DNA of 38,566 bases from contig CAYPST010000027.1 in assembly GCA_964413425.1 (NCBI GenBank), positions 1 to 38,566 on the forward strand. Reading direction: 5' to 3'. Below are positions 24,782 to 33,419 of this stretch, piece by piece. Origin of the DNA: DATFLS01 sp964413425. Its GTDB lineage: Bacteria; Fidelibacterota; JAANXI01. The first letter of the stretch is position 1. Each line of letters opens with the position of its first letter. A program made the translations under genes and the position numbers. The notes below the pieces were generated by a model. The model was given only the letters and a program-made list of their open reading frames with translations, had not been told where the DNA came from and did no database searches.

Positions 24782-26059
24782 TTATTTCTCTTTCTCAGAC
24801 TCTGAGACCGACTGTATTCCCGCCGACACCCGTTTTTCCCAGATGTCCCACTCACGCTTCACCGCTCGCACAACCTGATCCAGCGTATCCTGTTCCTCGC
24901 TGTCGGTCTTATGCCCGCCGGCGCGTAATTCATCATAGATGTGCAGTACTTCCTCCGCACATTTCATGGAAGAAAAACGCCGTGCGGTGTCGTCCGCGTT
25001 TTGCCGCCAGCTCATGCGCTGAGACGCCGGCAGGGAATACACTTCATTCAAGGCGGCGGCAAACCGGCCTTCATCCTGCTGTTCAAGCAGGAGTCCGTTG
25101 CTGCCATCCTCGACGACGTCCCTCACACCCGGACCATCCAGCGCAACAACCGGTACGCCCGCCGCCATAGCTTCGGCAAGTACCAGACCCTGCGTTTCAC
25201 TTTGTGATGAAAACGCAAAAACATCCATGGCATGGTAACAATCAATCAAATCCTGGCCCTGCCGGACTCCCAGAAAATGTATCCGATCCATACCAGTGGA
25301 ATTCAGAAATATCGTTTCCATGGATTTCTGCGCCGGGCCATCCCCGGCAACGATAAAGTGAGCTGCCGGGTGCTCCCTGAGGAAGGCTGCCATCGACCGA
25401 GCCAGACATTCCAGGTTTTTCTCCGGCGCCAGACGTCCGACGTGGCCCGCCACCCAGGCGTCATCCGGGATCCCCTGTTCCCGTCGAATACGATCACCAT
25501 CACCTGAGGAAAATCGTTCGTAGTCCACCCCGGTCGGGATGACAGAAACCGGCGCAATGGTCCCCCGCTCCCGGATAATCTTCGCGACACTCTGACTGGG
25601 AGCAATCACGTGATCGCACAGATTGGTGAATCGCACGGTCAGTTCAATCACGAACCGTTTGAGCAGCGGAGAATCCGCCGGGACATAGTGGGTGTAATTT
25701 TCGTACATGGTATGGTACGTCAGGAGGAGAGGAATATCCAGCACGGCTGCCACCCGAAGAGCGGTATCACCCAGAAGATAGGGATGATGCGTGTGAATGA
25801 CTTCCGGCTGAAAGCGGTTCAGCGCCTTCCGCAGCTGGAGCGGCGCAGGAAGGCTCATGGAGAAATCGCTGCCGTTAAAATTCTGGATGGCCGGGAGCCT
25901 GATGACCTCCTGTTCCTCATCAGGCTGATCGGGATACTGTGGTGCAACAACCAGGACCTTATGTCCCTTTCTCCGGCAGGCGGCTGTCAGACGTTCCACC
26001 GATTCTGCCACACCGCTCACATGCGGTTTATAGGTATTGGTCATCATTAAGATTTTCAT
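24782..26059 (-). CDS. Glycosyltransferase family 4 protein
   Basis: A 425-residue retaining GT-B glycosyltransferase. The N-terminal domain begins MKILMMTNTYKPHVSGVAESV, with the glycine-rich acceptor loop. The C-terminal donor-binding domain has GRLAPEKNLECL and the EX7E motif in SETQGLVLAEAMAAGVPVV. These features resemble enzymes that transfer hexoses to diacylglycerol or phosphatidylinositol. The last 25 residues are charged and probably surface-exposed. It begins 9 bp after the stop of the six-hairpin-glycosidase-like gene, so both are expressed together. The product is unknown; membrane glycolipid or storage glycan synthesis is possible. Confidence 0.93.
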   Translation of the reverse strand: MKILMMTNTYKPHVSGVAESVERLTAACRRKGHKVLVVAPQYPDQPDEEQEVIRLPAIQNFNGSDFSMSLPAPLQLRKALNRFQPEVIHTHHPYLLGDTALRVAAVLDIPLLLTYHTMYENYTHYVPADSPLLKRFVIELTVRFTNLCDHVIAPSQSVAKIIRERGTIAPVSVIPTGVDYERFSSGDGDRIRREQGIPDDAWVAGHVGRLAPEKNLECLARSMAAFLREHPAAHFIVAGDGPAQKSMETIFLNSTGMDRIHFLGVRQGQDLIDCYHAMDVFAFSSQSETQGLVLAEAMAAGVPVVALDGPGVRDVVEDGSNGLLLEQQDEGRFAAALNEVYSLPASQRMSWRQNADDTARRFSSMKCAEEVLHIYDELRAGGHKTDSEEQDTLDQVVRAVKREWDIWEKRVSAGIQSVSESEKEK

Positions 26060-26068
26060 AAGACTCTC

Positions 26069-28360
26069 TCAGTGAATCTGAGTTACTTGTTCACCAGGTA
26101 TACGTTTCAGAGTGACACTATTCCTGTCGCTAACGGACATCACCGCAGAAGGTTCAACTCCCGGCAGTAAAATCTCAAGAGAAGGTCGGTTCTCCCGCCA
26201 TGTTGCCTCCCAGCTGATATGCACTTCCGTGGCTTCCGGTTGAATCCGAATGCTCATATCACCGTATGGTGTTTTGGTGGGACCAAAGGATAATTGTTCA
26301 CCCGGTATTAACCACTCCGGGAAAACGCCGCTGCCTATGACCAATCGATTATCTTCCTCACGGACGAACATGTTGCGTAACATCATCACCCACTCGGCCG
26401 AGGCCCACCCGTGATGGCCGTCGCCCATACAGCCGCCGCCGGTTCCGGGATGGATGGCTTCCGGCCATTGCCCGGTGGGAGAGGCCAGTTCCGCAATCCG
26501 GCGAACCATCTCTCTGAAATGAGTATCTCCGGCACGGAGTAACACCTGGGCAATATGCAGTGTCAGATAGGCGTTGATGCCGGAGTGAATCATATCCTGA
26601 AAGAAAGCCCCGTCCACGAAACAGTGTCGCATTAAATATTCCACAGTTTGCAGCAGTCGCTCATCCTGTGGATCAAACAACCGGAGGGGATACCCGGCCA
26701 CGATCGATCCCACGGCACCGGCATCCATGCGCCGATGCGGTGACGCCGGCATGCCGGGATGGTTTCGAATGTGCCTGGATTCCTCCAGGCTTCGCTTAAT
26801 GGCCTGCAGCAACTGCTCTGCTTCTTGCCTGAAGGAGTCCGCTTTCTCCCCGCTGTCGTCTGAGTGAAGTAATTCCGATGCTGCAAACAACCCACCCGCA
26901 CTCCAGAAATCATCCCAGTAATAGAAATCAATATTCCCCAGGTGTTCCGCGCTGAAGCCCGAAGGCATCAGGCCGGCGTGTATTTCATTAAGATCATCGG
27001 ACAACCGTTTTCTCGCTATCCACTTTGCCCCTTTTCTCACGGCATCCAACAGATCATCGGACAGCGGCTCACCGGTTAATTCCGCATATCGCCGGAGAAT
27101 CCAGAGCACGGCTCCGTTCGAATCCCACTCGCCCTCCTGGGAGTGGAAAAACCCGGCAAAATTTTGCTTCTCCGGCAAACGCTCAACGACTCGTTTGGCG
27201 AAGTCGCCGGCATTCACTCCCAGCAATCCGTTGAGCATCAGGGCTGCGTCTCGATACCAGAAGCGCTTATACGTATACGGACCGGGATAAATCCAATCCG
27301 GCGACAATAAGAGCAGGCTCCGCACGGAAGCGTCAAACAGATACTTCATGCGATCATCCGGAATTTCCAGAGCCGCAGTACCTGCAAGAGCTTTTTCCCA
27401 GGAATGCTCAGAAGCTCCGGCTTGATACACAGTCTCTGATTCCGGTGCCTCCTGCAGAGGAATTTTCAGAGCAGTAGTAACCCATTCCCGGGCCGGAATC
27501 GTATACATCGCTGCTGCATTTGCTAATCCGACATCGCAGTGTATCCTGGTTTCTTCCTTTCTTTCTCCGATCCCATAAAATACATCCCCCCTTTTGTACG
27601 TCGACACCAGATGCGTTTCAACCGGATCCTGCAACTCAACCTGCTGTTTGTTATTGATTCGCCAGGTCTGCCGCTGTTCCTCTAAACTAATGTCATTGAT
27701 GAAACTCACCCCTTCCGGGTTATAGGGACGCAGTGTAATCACCAGTCGAGCCGGCTCTTCACTCCACGTCGTATATTCCATCCGGCACACCGGTCGCTCG
27801 TCCGCTTCTCTCACTTCGGCTACCGATTTCAAGTGCATCATTCCGGATTGCATCACGGTTCGCACTCTCAGCCGTGAGTCCTGTATGAGTAATTCCTGAT
27901 CCGCATGTTCTGTCTGAGACGGAATGAGCCGCTCTCCATCCTCGCCAAGGATCCAGCAGTCGAGAGACCATCCATCCCAATAGGGAGTTAACAATCCCCG
28001 TGGATCAAGAAGCGGGTAGGCATCCAATCCGGGCAGGCCGATGGCAGTCCAGTTGCGGTGGGTCAGGTTCACATGGGTGATGGAAAATGCCCGGGGAATG
28101 AAGGACGGGCTTTCCGGATCGAACTGCTGCTCGACCCAGTAGGGCCAAATCCAATCCAGATTGTGCTGGATAATACGAGTATTAATGAGACCTCTGGCAT
28201 GGAATAATACTCCAGCCCGCAACAGTTCGATTGGTTCCGCCACTTCCGAAGGCTGCGCGAATTGCCGGAATTTTGTCCACAAAGTAATAGGATCCAGAAA
28301 CCCGTGTTTCCTCGCCGCCCGGCGAATGAGATACTTCCATGGAAACCAGCGCCATAACAT
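26069..28360 (-). CDS. Large six-hairpin-glycosidase-like protein
   Basis: A 763-residue protein with no signal peptide. The N-terminal 300 residues are mostly beta-strand. From about 330 to 650 the sequence looks like an (alpha/alpha)6 toroid as in GH15-type glucoamylases: FWYRDAALMLNGLLGVN, EWDSNGAVLWILRRY and FYYWDDFWSAGGLFAASELL. It ends in a beta-rich tail. The assignment rests on these helix motifs; the GH family and catalytic acids were not identified with certainty. It precedes the GT4 gene by 9 bp, which suggests that synthesis and trimming of one glycan are linked. An AAAGGAG lies about 15 bases upstream of the ATG, farther than usual. Confidence 0.75.
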   Translation of the reverse strand: MLWRWFPWKYLIRRAARKHGFLDPITLWTKFRQFAQPSEVAEPIELLRAGVLFHARGLINTRIIQHNLDWIWPYWVEQQFDPESPSFIPRAFSITHVNLTHRNWTAIGLPGLDAYPLLDPRGLLTPYWDGWSLDCWILGEDGERLIPSQTEHADQELLIQDSRLRVRTVMQSGMMHLKSVAEVREADERPVCRMEYTTWSEEPARLVITLRPYNPEGVSFINDISLEEQRQTWRINNKQQVELQDPVETHLVSTYKRGDVFYGIGERKEETRIHCDVGLANAAAMYTIPAREWVTTALKIPLQEAPESETVYQAGASEHSWEKALAGTAALEIPDDRMKYLFDASVRSLLLLSPDWIYPGPYTYKRFWYRDAALMLNGLLGVNAGDFAKRVVERLPEKQNFAGFFHSQEGEWDSNGAVLWILRRYAELTGEPLSDDLLDAVRKGAKWIARKRLSDDLNEIHAGLMPSGFSAEHLGNIDFYYWDDFWSAGGLFAASELLHSDDSGEKADSFRQEAEQLLQAIKRSLEESRHIRNHPGMPASPHRRMDAGAVGSIVAGYPLRLFDPQDERLLQTVEYLMRHCFVDGAFFQDMIHSGINAYLTLHIAQVLLRAGDTHFREMVRRIAELASPTGQWPEAIHPGTGGGCMGDGHHGWASAEWVMMLRNMFVREEDNRLVIGSGVFPEWLIPGEQLSFGPTKTPYGDMSIRIQPEATEVHISWEATWRENRPSLEILLPGVEPSAVMSVSDRNSVTLKRIPGEQVTQIH

Positions 28361-29024
28361 AAGTTATACACGTACTCCTTTATTCATATCAGAAATGAAA
28401 TCATATTGTTTGGTTCTCATTTGATTTGAAGACAGCTGTTATCCGAATAAAAAAATAAGTTCCTATCCTGAATAATTCATATCCCAATGGGATCCCCATG
28501 GGAAAAAATAGCACACCCCAGCGGGATCCCAATGGGACAGATGACCACAGATTTCCCCCTTCCCCACATCCAAAGTATTTGGGGGGTACATGGGTACATA
28601 AGTACATAGGGTATATACGTTGCTGCGAGAGAGAGGCCGGCTTGCATTGGTTGTGGAGTTTTGGTCTCGATTGGTTCTAGCTGCCTGCTCACCGCTTCCG
28701 ACCGCATGTACGTATGTCCTCCTTCAGGTTAAAGAATAGCACGCAGATGAACACAGATCCCCCCTTCCCGCATCCAAAGTATTTGGGGTACGGAGCGGGG
28801 ACTCTTTCCTCTTAACTCTTTTCTTGTTTCGTCCTTATCCCCTCACCTCTATGTACTTATGTACTTATGTACCTATGTACCTATGTACCTATGTACCTAT
28901 GTACAAGGTGGATGCGGGGCGGGGGCCTCTTAACTCTTTCCTCTTTCCTCTTAACTCTTTCCCTGATTCGCCCTTATCCCGTGGCTGTGATCACTGAAAA
29001 TCCCGCGCGATGCACGCGCCGCTC
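28361..29024. repeat. Repeat-rich intergenic region
   Basis: No gene is seen. The stretch holds small palindromes built on TCCCAATGGGA (about 28491-28537). A direct repeat of about 40 bases (28545-28587 and 28752-28791) shares CATCCAAAGTATTTGGGG. CTCTTAACTCTTTCC-like pyrimidine phrases occur near 28810 and again at 28926-28970. An 8-bp tandem array is at 28850-28904. The phrase AATAGCACACC..GGGACAGATGA (28507-28551) recurs at 32980-33044. Short open frames here are products of the repeats. Confidence 0.75.
28850..28904. repeat. 8-bp tandem array
   Basis: Seven units of TATGTACY (two ending T, four ending C, the last partial). A short inverted version, GGTACATGGGTACATAAGTACATAGGG in two overlapping pieces, is at 28586-28612, so a segment of about 240 bases is flanked by inverted partial arrays. 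Not a CRISPR, since there are no spacers. Confidence 0.85.
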
Positions 29025-30791
29025 TCATTCTTCAATCCGGGCGGTCAGGTGGCCGCCTTTGTTCGAATCGATGGTAATCGTGTACGGTCCCTGTCCGAAG
29101 ACCAGCCACCGCACGTGAACAGTGCCCATTCCAGGAACGGCATCGATATTCAATCTTTCCGGATGATGCGGCTGTTCTTCGGTGATGTTCAAATAAGGAT
29201 CTCTGACGAGAAAACCCGCGACCACCGCAGCGTTCTCTCCGGAAATGGCTATATGATCAGGCGGTGTGATTTCGTTTCTGATTTCATGCGCTGACCGGCT
29301 GGGGACAACTCTGCTGTTTTTCACAATCACATCCACCTGCTGCAGATTCCCCGGAAGGTTTTTCACTTCCACAGAATCGACAGTTAGTCTCGGTAAATGA
29401 TAGGCATGATACAGCGTAAATGCCATATTCCGGTGGCACATATCTTCAAGCATAAAAGACGGGGGCGTTCTGGTCCAGGCTTTCTTGATGCCGCCGAGTT
29501 CAATTTCACCGTACTGCGGGTGCTGTATCTTTTTCCAGGGAACGATGCCCTCTTTGAACAGCAGCAGTTCATCGAACCGGTAGACCTGCCGCTGCCCTGA
29601 TCGCCTGTCCTCCTCATCCCATCTCCCGCGGAAATAATTGAAGGCAGTCCATAATTCATTGGTAAAGGTATAGATTCCCCGGGCCCCGTAGAACCAGTCC
29701 AGCTCCCCGCCATAGACGGAATACAGGTCCTTGTATACCACCAGATACCGGTAACCGGGCAGCATCTGCTCACCCAGCTCACCGAGAAAGTCGTAGACTT
29801 CCAGGTCGGAGCGATTATAGGTTTCCGTATCGTCCTCGCTCCCGGGTCCGCGCAGAAGCATACCTCCGGAATTATGATAAGACTGGGCGCCGGCGATATT
29901 GGGATGGGACAGCACAAATTCGGCCACCGCCCGGTTCTCCGGGATGGAGAACGGGTACTGATCCGCCCCCCGCTGGACGTAGGAGGGCTGCCAGTTCCAG
30001 CCCCAGTTCCGGTTGGGATCGTAGAAGCCGGGCCCGTCTTCATTCACCCGGCCGTCGCCGTCATTATCATATCCTTCCCATCCCAGCATGGTGTAGGAAC
30101 CGGGCTCATCCGGTTCCGCCCGGACCATGAGCCGCGGATCTTCGGGATCGGGCTTCCAGCGCCCGTTGGGATCCCGCTTGCGCATCTGGACGATATGTCC
30201 GTCGCCGTCGAGATCGTCATAACCGTCCTCGTCCACCAGACCGTCGCCGTCGTCATCTCTGGGAAGAAGCCCCGACCGGGGAGAATGCGGCGTGTTCGGC
30301 TGGTGAATATAATGATCCCGCGCGTCCGGATTGATGGTGGGTACGATATAAAAGACCTTGTGATCCAGCAAATCCGTAATCCAGTCAATTGCACCGTAAT
30401 TTTCTGTGAGAAACCAGGCAGTGTAGAGGGTGACTTCGGCGCCCTGTAATTCATTGGAATGGATATTCCCGTCGATATACATTGCGGGTTTTCGATCCGG
30501 ATCGCCCTGGTCGAAGTTGGTTATGGTTAGCAGATGGATATCTTTGCCCTGTACCGATTTGCCTATTGATCCAACCCGGACCAGATGCGGGTAGGCTTGT
30601 GCCATTCTTTGACAGATGTCGCCGATTTCTTCCCAGTCGTAATATCTGTTCCATGCGATTTCCACGGCGGGATTATTCGGCGCTCCCATTGCCTTGAATG
30701 CACTGGTAGTGAATTCTTTCTCTACCCGTTGTCCGGGTGTGAATCCCCACGGAATAATAAAGAAACACGCAAGAAGAATACATTTTTTCAT
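29025..30791 (-). CDS. M14 zinc carboxypeptidase, intact active site
   Basis: A 588-residue exported metallocarboxypeptidase. The start at 30791 opens a signal peptide (MKKCILLACFFIIPWGF); the frame extends 32 codons upstream without one. Zinc ligands are H111 and E114 (HSNE) and H306 (SYHNSGG). The substrate-binding arginine is in DPNRNW (260-261) and the catalytic glutamate is E379 (TFTNELW). Between the first and last ligand, acidic loops DDDGDGLVDEDG (179-190), DDLDGDG and DNDGDGRVNEDG look like EF-hand or dockerin-type calcium sites. A C-terminal beta domain follows. It should remove C-terminal residues from peptides outside the cytoplasm. A degenerate paralog lies directly upstream. Confidence 0.93.
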   Translation of the reverse strand: MKKCILLACFFIIPWGFTPGQRVEKEFTTSAFKAMGAPNNPAVEIAWNRYYDWEEIGDICQRMAQAYPHLVRVGSIGKSVQGKDIHLLTITNFDQGDPDRKPAMYIDGNIHSNELQGAEVTLYTAWFLTENYGAIDWITDLLDHKVFYIVPTINPDARDHYIHQPNTPHSPRSGLLPRDDDGDGLVDEDGYDDLDGDGHIVQMRKRDPNGRWKPDPEDPRLMVRAEPDEPGSYTMLGWEGYDNDGDGRVNEDGPGFYDPNRNWGWNWQPSYVQRGADQYPFSIPENRAVAEFVLSHPNIAGAQSYHNSGGMLLRGPGSEDDTETYNRSDLEVYDFLGELGEQMLPGYRYLVVYKDLYSVYGGELDWFYGARGIYTFTNELWTAFNYFRGRWDEEDRRSGQRQVYRFDELLLFKEGIVPWKKIQHPQYGEIELGGIKKAWTRTPPSFMLEDMCHRNMAFTLYHAYHLPRLTVDSVEVKNLPGNLQQVDVIVKNSRVVPSRSAHEIRNEITPPDHIAISGENAAVVAGFLVRDPYLNITEEQPHHPERLNIDAVPGMGTVHVRWLVFGQGPYTITIDSNKGGHLTARIEE

Positions 30792-30956
30792 AGTCTGTGT
30801 CCGGTGTTTATCGCTCGGTTGTGTAATTATCCAACTATATTTTGCTCCCAAAAGCAGGTTAGAGCTGTGGATCGGGATCTTCGACATGAAACGGCTCTAC
30901 CATAGAGGTTGCCAATACCAGTGCTTTCCTGAACTAACTTAATAGTCATTTATTCA

Positions 30957-31001
30957 ATTCGTGTTCATTCGCGTTCATTCGTGGCTTCTTTAGCAGTTTC
31001 A
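30957..31001. repeat. Dispersed 9-10 bp periodic phrase, copy 2
   Basis: ATTCGTGTTCATTCGCGTT followed by CATTCGTGGCTTC, nearly identical to 20464-20508 including the GCTTC and a TTTCA tail. It lies in the 258-bp gap between the two M14 genes. Confidence 0.65.
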
Positions 31002-31049
31002 TGTTATCATCTCCGACCGGGTCAACCCTCACCGTTCAAAACACAGCAT

Positions 31050-32801
31050 TTACCTCAATTCGATTCTCCGCTGCACGCTGCCGGTCATGGGACTGCCGGC
31101 AGTCAGGGTGACCTGCGAACCCTGTTCGCCAATTACGACCCACTGAAACTCCCGGGTGTCGCCGCTCCCGGCGATGGCCTCCACCAGATGCACGCTGCGG
31201 CCGCTGGCCAGCTGCTGCTCCTCTGTGAGTTCGAGCGCCACCTTTACCGGCGGAGCCCACTGATTGCGCGCACCCAGCCGGCTGCTTGTTGGCAGGAATC
31301 CATCATTGGCAACCACAGCAGTAATCCGATAGACATTGCTGTGCAAGTTTTCGACCTGAATCTTTTCCAGGGAAAGCCTGCCCAGCAGATGGCTGAGATG
31401 CACGAGAAACCGCGTATTTTTCAGTGATCGCTCTTCGAGGCTGTCCACCGGCGGGTTTATACCGATGTAGGGCTGAAAGCCACCCACCTCTACGGTGGTA
31501 TCCGGAAAATCCGGATGGGAGATTTCGGTCCACTCCACGAATTTGTCCGTTTGATTTGTCTGCTGCAGCCATTCCCATAACCGGCGTTCGGCAGCCAGCG
31601 GATCGCCACCGGTGGCTTTCGGTATGAGGTTCGGGTTTTGATTTTCATCCTGATTTCCGTTTGTGCCCGTGGTGTCGGTATCGGATTCGGCCTCGATTGC
31701 CGGCGGCCACCAGACCGGTACACTCAGCGACCATCGGCCGTAATGATAATAGGCCCATTTGCTGAATTCTCCCGCTCCGTGCCGGGGAGCCGGCGCATCA
31801 CGGAATTTTGTGATATCCCGGAATTTTCGGGACAGTATCTGATAGTACTTTTCATCCTCCGGCAGGACCGAGGTTACCGGTGTTCGGGATGACCGATCAG
31901 CGTCCTCGGCACGCCTCTTCGATTCCCAGGGATAAAGCAGGTTGTTGTCCGGTCCGAAACTGAATACGGCCGCAATATTCCGGTGGGCAAACGCAAAGTC
32001 CGCCACGGCTCTGGAACCCGCCTCAGAGATCTGATGAGGGCCGGCCCCTGCGGTAAAAAATTGATATTGAAAGGTGAAATTCTGATTGAAGTTGACGCCA
32101 CCGGGTTCATCCTCATTATACGCACCGTCTTCATCATCATCGAGTCCCTCCGGGGTCACACGATATATCCCCCGCTCCCCTTTTTCGGGATCGGCCTCCT
32201 TCAGCAACTGGGGAATTTCCTTATCGGGCAGCCACTCACCCGCCGGATCGGGAATCCTGAGCAGGGTGATAAAGCCGTCACCGTTGAGATCATTATATCC
32301 GTCTTCGTCAACCCGGCCGTCCGTATCCAGATCCATGGGCCGCGCATTCAACACCCGCTCGTATTTCGGTGAGGAAAAATACGCCTCGGAGGCATCCGGA
32401 TTCACCCGGGGAAAAATATAAAAGGTGGTGGTTTCGAGGGCAGCGGTGACGCTGTCCACCTGGCCATACGCGGAGGCCAATCCCTGAAGGATGCCCAGAC
32501 AGGCTTCGCTGGCGGCAACATCTTTGCCCTGAACTCCTCCGACGATAAGGATGCCTGGTTGTTCCTCCGGATTGCTTCCTGCTGTCAGCGTCACAACAGA
32601 GATATCCCTGCCCTGGATGGTTTCTCCCAGTGATTTCAGGGACATCAGATCGGGGTAGCCATCCGCCAGCGTCTCCAATGACCGCTCCATGGAACGGAAA
32701 TCGTGGTACTGGTCCAGAGAAATCTCAGCCGCTGAGAGCATATACATTGGCACCAACAGCAGTATGGCACCTGTCACAATCCTGACTATCCTGGTATCCA
32801 T
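31050..32801 (-). CDS. M14 carboxypeptidase paralog, catalytically dead
   Basis: A 583-residue exported paralog of the 29025-30791 protein. It has a signal peptide (MDTRIVRIVTGAILLLVPMY, cleavage near SAA) and shares the fold landmarks: VNPDASEAYF, the acidic loops DLDTDGRVDEDGYNDLNGDG, and a C-terminal beta domain. The zinc motif is lost: HxxE is replaced by QGKD (Q91, D94). The third histidine region reads FSFGPDN without histidine, NRNW has become NQNF, and the catalytic glutamate is absent. It is probably a non-catalytic binding protein or pseudoenzyme partner. The frame is intact, so it is kept under selection. The start at 32801 has AAAGGA eight bases upstream; an earlier TTG start is less likely. 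Confidence 0.88.
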   Translation of the reverse strand: MDTRIVRIVTGAILLLVPMYMLSAAEISLDQYHDFRSMERSLETLADGYPDLMSLKSLGETIQGRDISVVTLTAGSNPEEQPGILIVGGVQGKDVAASEACLGILQGLASAYGQVDSVTAALETTTFYIFPRVNPDASEAYFSSPKYERVLNARPMDLDTDGRVDEDGYNDLNGDGFITLLRIPDPAGEWLPDKEIPQLLKEADPEKGERGIYRVTPEGLDDDEDGAYNEDEPGGVNFNQNFTFQYQFFTAGAGPHQISEAGSRAVADFAFAHRNIAAVFSFGPDNNLLYPWESKRRAEDADRSSRTPVTSVLPEDEKYYQILSRKFRDITKFRDAPAPRHGAGEFSKWAYYHYGRWSLSVPVWWPPAIEAESDTDTTGTNGNQDENQNPNLIPKATGGDPLAAERRLWEWLQQTNQTDKFVEWTEISHPDFPDTTVEVGGFQPYIGINPPVDSLEERSLKNTRFLVHLSHLLGRLSLEKIQVENLHSNVYRITAVVANDGFLPTSSRLGARNQWAPPVKVALELTEEQQLASGRSVHLVEAIAGSGDTREFQWVVIGEQGSQVTLTAGSPMTGSVQRRIELR

Positions 32802-32979
32802 TCGGAAATCCTTTCGATCGGCCAAAATTACTCCATACTTTTATTTAAGACTCATCATTCTGCCTGGGATTGATTCCTCGATTTTGGTATAATAATTCGA
32901 CAGTCCACAATTTGGCTGACCGCAGGAAGGAATGCAAACAGAAAAATTCGTGATCTGAATTATGCATAGATGAGAAAAG

Positions 32980-33044
32980 AATAGCACATCCCACAGGGAT
33001 CCCGTTGGGACAGATGAACGCGGAAAAAACGGATGACCACAGAT
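32980..33044. repeat. Copy of the GGGATCCC/CCACAGAT dispersed repeat
   Basis: Aligns with 28507-28551 over AATAGCACA, CCCAnnGGGATCCC and TTGGGACAGATGA-like segments. Another partial copy (AATAGCAC, then CAGATGAACACAGAT) is at 28735-28758. Confidence 0.65.
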
Positions 33045-33288
33045 GAAAAAAAACAGAACCTGCACCACCTCCCCCGGGAGAAAGCGGGCCGGCACGTCAG
33101 GAGAAGACTGGCATAGTGTATGCAATTAACTAAAATCTGTACGCATCCCTGAAGGATATTTTGACAGGTAAGGAGGAAAAAATTTCTTGAAATGGTATGC
33201 TCACGTATCTCCTTACAGGGTTTTCAGGCCTCAATTCTATTGTGTACCTGAGTTGTCTGAACAGTTATATAATATATTCGTGTCCATT

Positions 33289-33342
33289 CCCCGAACAAGT
33301 AACCCTGACGAAATCGAAGATTTCCAGGGTTCCTGATCGGGG
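33289..33342. repeat. Structured hairpin, possibly inserted in a dispersed repeat
   Basis: Three nested inverted pairs: CCCCGA/TCGGGG (33289-33294, 33337-33342), AACCCTG/CAGGGTT (33301-33307, 33325-33331) and GAAATC/GATTTC (33310-33315, 33319-33324). To the left is ATTCGTGTCCATTC and to the right AATTCGTGGTTAC. Joined, these would give a normal copy of the phrase found at 20464 and 30957. It lies in the leader of the homocysteine methyltransferase gene. Confidence 0.65.
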
Positions 33343-33419
33343 CAGGCTGTGCGAATTCGTGGTTACAATTGCAGTCACAAAGTATGATTTCAATCTCAAA
33401 TGAATAAAGGAGCCTTGTC

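Larger units (their letters stand above)
32802..33419. other. Intergenic region between divergent genes, with repeats
   Basis: It separates the minus-strand M14 paralog from the plus-strand homocysteine methyltransferase gene, so it must hold promoters for both. It contains a copy of the AATAGCACATCCC..GGGACAGATGA repeat (32980-33044) with an added CCACAGAT phrase, and a structured hairpin insertion (33289-33342). A 68-codon frame at 33197-33403 has no family signature and is not accepted as a gene. No SAM- or cobalamin-type riboswitch core was recognised. Confidence 0.5.

Noticed and set aside
28850..28904. CRISPR or iteron-type origin
   Set aside because: 8-bp direct array without spacers, no replication initiator gene and no DnaA boxes seen nearby.
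33197..33403. Small plus-strand gene (68 codons) before the methyltransferase
   Set aside because: An AAGGAGG lies upstream but at poor spacing; the frame runs through a dispersed repeat and an inserted hairpin and has no family signature.
33140..33419. SAM, SAH or cobalamin riboswitch in front of the methyltransferase
   Set aside because: None of the conserved core sequences of these riboswitches was recognised; only the inserted hairpin is visible.
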